DNA of 64,000 nt, taken from Plantago major. Its lineage: Eukaryota > Streptophyta > Magnoliopsida > Lamiales > Plantaginaceae. Under the pieces are notes generated by a model that had not been told where the DNA came from, did not search any database, and saw nothing but the letters and a program-made list of their open reading frames with translations. The translations under genes were made by a program, and so were the position numbers. The stretch lies in the NCBI GenBank assembly GCA_026545765.1, contig CM048842.1, forward strand, positions 74,474,871-74,538,870, read 5' to 3'. Positions 59,730 through 64,000 of the stretch are shown here, piece after piece. The first letter of the stretch is position 1; each line of letters begins with the position of its first letter.

Positions 59730-61973
59730 TTAATAACTACTCTAAATGATAATGATATTGTATGTTAAAAATCCATTCAACTACCGTGTTTCTTTTTTCA
59801 ACCAAATAACGTAGTAGTAGTTCCCTGAGAGATAGACTTATATTGTCAAGAAAATGATCGATTATATATTAATCAAAACATATATATTTTACCACCATTT
59901 TTTAAGTTATCATTATCATGACCATTTTTAAGTTCGTTCTGCAGTATCAATTACGGATTACCTTTATTGCAACCAAATTAGAAGTTTGTTATACTTGCTC
60001 CTATAACTATTTCATTAACTTTTCTTTGATCGGAACGCGTACCGACTGCCGACGTTGGTGATTATTATTATATAGGATTATTTATATTCCTTTTGAACCT
60101 CCTGATGTTTACAAAATTTTGGTCTTTCACTTTCCTTCAGATTTACTTTGAGAGGATTAAGAATGCACGCAAGATAGGTATGTTTATAGACTATAGTATC
60201 ACTATTTTCTAAAGTATCCAAGATAAGTTTGGACTTCGACTTTCGTTCCAGATTTTATCAATCTTTTCTTTGCTACCGACTGTCCAATATCACTATTTTT
60301 CTAAAACAGATACTTTTAAAGTTTACACCGTCTTTCTAAAGCGCACACACATATATATATATATGGTATTTTTTCTAATTGCCATAATGCAAATGCTATT
60401 TTTTAAATATGAATAGTTTGTGATCAAATTGACTAAGGTTGATCGAGAAATAGTGAAATGATAAACTTGTAGAAAAATGAAGGTATTACTATGTTTTTGG
60501 ATGTCATAGGAATGAGTAATTATTATACCACAAATGGGATTTGATATATGTGTGAACTTTCTAGCTAAGTCGAATGGCCGAGTACAATCATGGTATTTTG
60601 CTTTCAACTTGAGTTAAGTTTGGAGTCGATGAATATTAACTCAATTGGAGTTGGTTTTGAAATTTTATACTTGATACTATTGGTTTAGTATTATATTTGA
60701 GTTTGAATTTTTAAGTTTTGGAGTTAATAAATAGTATCCATCTTTTAAAGGTTTATATTTTGTCATTCTGAGAGGTTTTTTTTTAAAAGTTTAACGTTTT
60801 TTTTTTTTTTGGAAACTCACTATCTGCACATATTAATTTTTTATCACTCTTTTTCCTACTTTATTTAATTTTTGGATGAAATTGATTACGTTTGATCGGA
60901 AGATAGTGAAGTGATAAAAAATTTAAAGGTGGAGGTAGTATTACACTATGTTTTTGGATGTCACAGTCATATCATTTTATTATGTGTCACACTCACAATA
61001 ACCCACCTAACATGCTCGTTAGAATTCTAGTTAAACTCACTACAAAAATTGAAGGTTATTAGCATGAGATATAGTAATGAACGGAAGAGAATATTACAAA
61101 AACACGCATTAGTCTCAAGATGCTAGAACTATGGTTATACATATTTGATACAATTAAGCTTTCCAAATCATTGCCTATAGAGTCAAACCCAATACTACAA
61201 TTCCAACAACTATCCCATGCCATCACTTCCTACACTATCACTAATAGGAGATGGAAAAGAAAATATAAAACAAAAGATAATATAAGCATTTGTGATGGGC
61301 ACAACACTTACTACAATTTGAATTCTTACAAATAGGACGAATAACAACACTTGACAAAAGAATTTATATGGGCTGGTTATATACATAATTAAGACAATAG
61401 TGGTGAGGTTGATGCACTTGTTTAGTGTTCATATTCGTTGTTCTTATTAAAAACATAAAGATAATTTGTTAGTAGTAGTAAGTCTCGTAAGGTACCTCAG
61501 AGACCGACTGATATTTTGTGCTCATTTATCTAACGAGTCGAGCCACGCTCGACTCGATAAGGCTCGTTAAGGCTCATTATTTTAATATTTTATACTTTTT
61601 TTCAATATTTTCAATGGATAAGTCTCGTTAAAGCTCAATATGAGGCTCATCATTTGTTCGAGTTCGAACTTGTTATAAGTTACTTGAGCTCGAACCTATT
61701 TTTTTACTCGTTTTTTTTTTAAACGGGCTGAACTTGGGCTTGACTCGATTGAGCTCATGCTCGACTCGGCTCGTTTAGTAGCATTATATGTATTGCATGT
61801 CTATATTTGAATTGGATCCCAATTCGGATTAGAATATCGTTAACGATAATTCCTTTCTTAATAGAGAGAAAGAGAAGCATCTACTCTTAGCCATCTTCAC
61901 GTCCATAGACGGATCAAATCCTATCAACAAATAGGACAGTGGAAGGGAATTGTAAGAGTTAACTTATCATGTT
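59730..61973. other. AT-rich spacer
   Basis: 60610-60730 resembles 48250-48450 (a dispersed repeat with 'gttaagtttggagtcgat'). 61490-61790 is a repeat rich in gctcgactcg and cgagctcgaac, related in style to 39180-39360. Short frames such as 61120-61335 have no recognisable domain. Confidence 0.4.
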
Positions 61974-62519
61974 CACTACAAAAAAACTGGTCTGTAGCGA
62001 CGGATAGATCCGCTCTGCTTCAACGATCCGTCGCCTGACTCTAGCGACGGATAATAATTACGCCGTCACATTTGGAGTCAGAAGGACGATAGATAATCCA
62101 TCGTCCAATTTGCGACGGATTATCTAATTTGACTTTTTTTTTCCTTTTTTTAAAAATTCGATTATTGGCAACGGATAAATTATCCGTCGCTACATGTATT
62201 ATTGAAATTAGTGACGGAATTTGAAATTCCGTCACTAATTCCGTCACTAAATGTAGCGATGGAATCTCAAATTTCGTCACTAATTCCGTCACAAAATTAT
62301 TTTTATTATTATATTAATCCCTGTTTTTCGTATTTCACCTATTTAATCAATATAATGCTCGATAATAAATCAAGAATACGGAAAATATTTCAATAAATGA
62401 TAAATCATTCATAAGTTAACAAACCGAAGATCCAAATAAGTCTTAATTATCCGAACAAGTCTAAATATAATATATCCGAACGTACATAGTCTAAAGTAAC
62501 GATAAACATAACTAGCTAC

Positions 62520-62937
62520 CAGACGGGGGTGGGTGCTGGCCGAACTGGGACATGAAAGCCTCCATCTGTAACTAAAGACGCTCGTTCTCCTCACTTCGTT
62601 CTCTGTTGCGCCGCTCCATCTCTTATGTTAGCCGTCTGACATATTACAAACTGGATCGCACCATATCCGAGACACAGGCACGTGTGGAAAAACGATGTCT
62701 AGACTGCTGGGATGATGATGAGGAGTAGTTAGGACTAGCCCAGCTCATACCGAGGCTCCCGAGTCCATATATTTGTCCTTTGTTGTCCGGTTTGCTCACC
62801 TCTCAGAAGATTTTGTCAACTTGTTGGCAAGACACCTCACCCGTCTCTTCCTCCTGCCTCACTACCTGAGCATCAATCTCAGCCTGAAATCGTAAATAGC
62901 AGATATCATGACCAGTTACTGTTTTTCAAAAATAAGA
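62520..62937 (-). pseudogene. Tail of a CACTA TNPA-like gene
   Basis: The last exon, starting after the acceptor near 62885, reads NKGQIYGLGSLG, then SSSSQQSRHRFST and LQMEAFMSQFGQHPPP. It matches the C-terminal exon of the other two TNPA-like genes here but is more diverged. The intron before it ends abruptly at about 62937, where tnp2 sequence begins. Confidence 0.6.
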
Positions 62938-63997
62938 CGTTCTTCTCAATGTGCATGAAATCTAAGTTGTGACGGATAAGAAGACTGCTCCAATAAGGCA
63001 AGTCCTAAAAGATGCTTCTCTTCTTCCAACCACATTTTTTACCAATTTTCTCGTTATGCTTCATCTACCCAAGTTCAGTCACCTTCATAAGACCCAACCT
63101 ATCAATCTCCGCAAGATTTTGTGCACAGTAAATCATCTCGGGGCTTTTTTCTTTACGACTTTATTTTTCAAGAATTGATCATTGTTCTTCCTGAACGAAT
63201 GGTTACTTTCTAGCAACCTACGATGACAATCAAACCAACAAAATTTTCCACTACCTTCAGTCTAAATGCATCAGTATCCTCCAAGCAATGTGGACATGCA
63301 TATTTCCCTGCGGTTTTCCTTCCAGATAGCATGGAGTACGCAGGGAAGTCACTCACGGTCCAAAGAAGAGCTGCTATCAAGGTGAAGTTCTTTTTGGTCG
63401 ACACATCATATGCAGGGATACCATCCGTCCACAACTCAATCAACTCCTTGATTAGGGGTTACAAGAAAACATCCAACGTCAGTCGAGGATCTTTCGGCCC
63501 AGGCACCAACGCAGTCAGAAACATGAATGGCTCCTTCATGCACTCAAGGCGGGTTATGCGGTGTGAGCATAATTGTGACAAGAGTATTTTCGGTCACTTC
63601 AAAGCGGGTTAAAACCATCCATTACAAAGTCCCAATCGTACATTTCTAGATTAATTGCAGACTACGGATATGTCTTGTCAAACGATTTCCATGCGGGTGA
63701 GTCTGCTGGATGGTCCATTCTATCATCTTCTGCATTATCCGAGATTACTCGCTCCTTGTGCCACCGCATTTTATCGGCAGAAGCACTTGAAGCATACAAT
63801 CTCTTCAAACGAGGTGCTAGAGGGAAGTACCACATTTTCTTATGTGGGAGATTTTTCTTTTGTCGTTTCTTTGAAGCCCCCTCCTTGTAACGCTTGTACC
63901 GTTCCTTATCACAAAACTTGCATTGTATTAGATCTACATCCTCCTCCCAATAGATCATATACATTTTCGGACAACAGTCTATGGTTACCACAGGCAA
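62938..63997 (-). pseudogene. CACTA tnp2 (TNPD) transposase, N-terminal half
   Basis: tnp2 proteins catalyse excision of CACTA elements. The minus strand from 63997 reads TIDCCPKMYMIYWEED, then YFPLAPRLKRLYASS and HPADSPAWKSFD. After a break it continues CMKEPFMFLTALVPGPKD near 63530, IELWTDGIPAYDVS, WTVSDFPAYSMLSG and KYACPHCLEDTDAF. Further on, in other frames, come KKRSIFWDLPYWSSLLIRHN and HIEKNVLF, ending at about 62938. Several frameshifts and stops break it (for example at 63210 and near 63600). The first codons lie outside the window. Confidence 0.8.
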
Positions 63998-64000
63998 CCC

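Larger units (their letters stand above)
61974..64000 (-). mobile_element. CACTA element, left part, internally deleted
   Basis: It starts CACTACAAAAAAACTGG and is followed by gcgacggat palindromes (61996-62300). It then contains the tail of a TNPA-like gene and, on the same strand, a tnp2 transposase gene that leaves the window. The right end and target duplication are outside. Confidence 0.9.

Overview
This window is plant nuclear DNA, almost certainly from a eudicot. The evidence is AT-rich spacer, intron-containing genes with GT-AG borders, plant-specific families (VIP2/NOT2, CYP87A-type P450, PAS/Raf-like kinase family, plant mobile domain), and every major class of plant transposon: Ty1/copia, Ty3/gypsy, CACTA, MULE, Stowaway, Harbinger and a tRNA-like SINE. 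I cannot name the species.

Layout. 0-11.5 kb is transposon debris: the right end of a CACTA element (1-370), the 3' tail and LTR of a copia element (371-1664), small MITEs, then a Del/Tekay-type gypsy chromovirus (5' LTR 5713-7813, gag, pol) cut off inside integrase near 11476. 12.9-15.15 kb (minus) is a four-exon PAS-domain gene related to the PAS/Raf-like kinases, with no kinase domain visible. 15.2-20.2 kb is repeat-derived. 20207-28135 is a CACTA element carrying a decayed TNPA-like gene; a 4.4 kb MULE (22097-26540) sits inside it at a splice acceptor. The MULE holds a half transposase and an OTU-like protease on the minus strand and a plant mobile domain gene on the plus strand.

29.5-38.6 kb (plus) is the best host gene, CCR4-NOT subunit NOT2/VIP2: 14 coding exons, 554 aa, with a Mutator-type MITE in one intron. 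41.3-43.5 kb (minus) is a complete 9-exon, 472-aa cytochrome P450 of the CYP87A type with one GC-AG intron. 46257-47442 is a Harbinger-type MITE.

50342-59724 is a copia element with both LTRs and a GTCCT target duplication. It is broken by a second CACTA element (53307-56682, target duplication CAG) and by a 1.6 kb solo LTR (57176-58781, target duplication CTATA). At 61974 a fourth CACTA begins and runs off the window; a deletion has fused its tnp2 transposase gene to the tail of its TNPA-like gene.

The host genes look functionally unrelated: mRNA turnover/transcription, a PAS sensor-like protein, and terpenoid or steroid oxidation. The most unusual object is the chimeric MULE with its OTU and plant mobile domain genes. 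The four CACTA copies share 'tagcgacggata' subterminal palindromes and form one family at different stages of decay.
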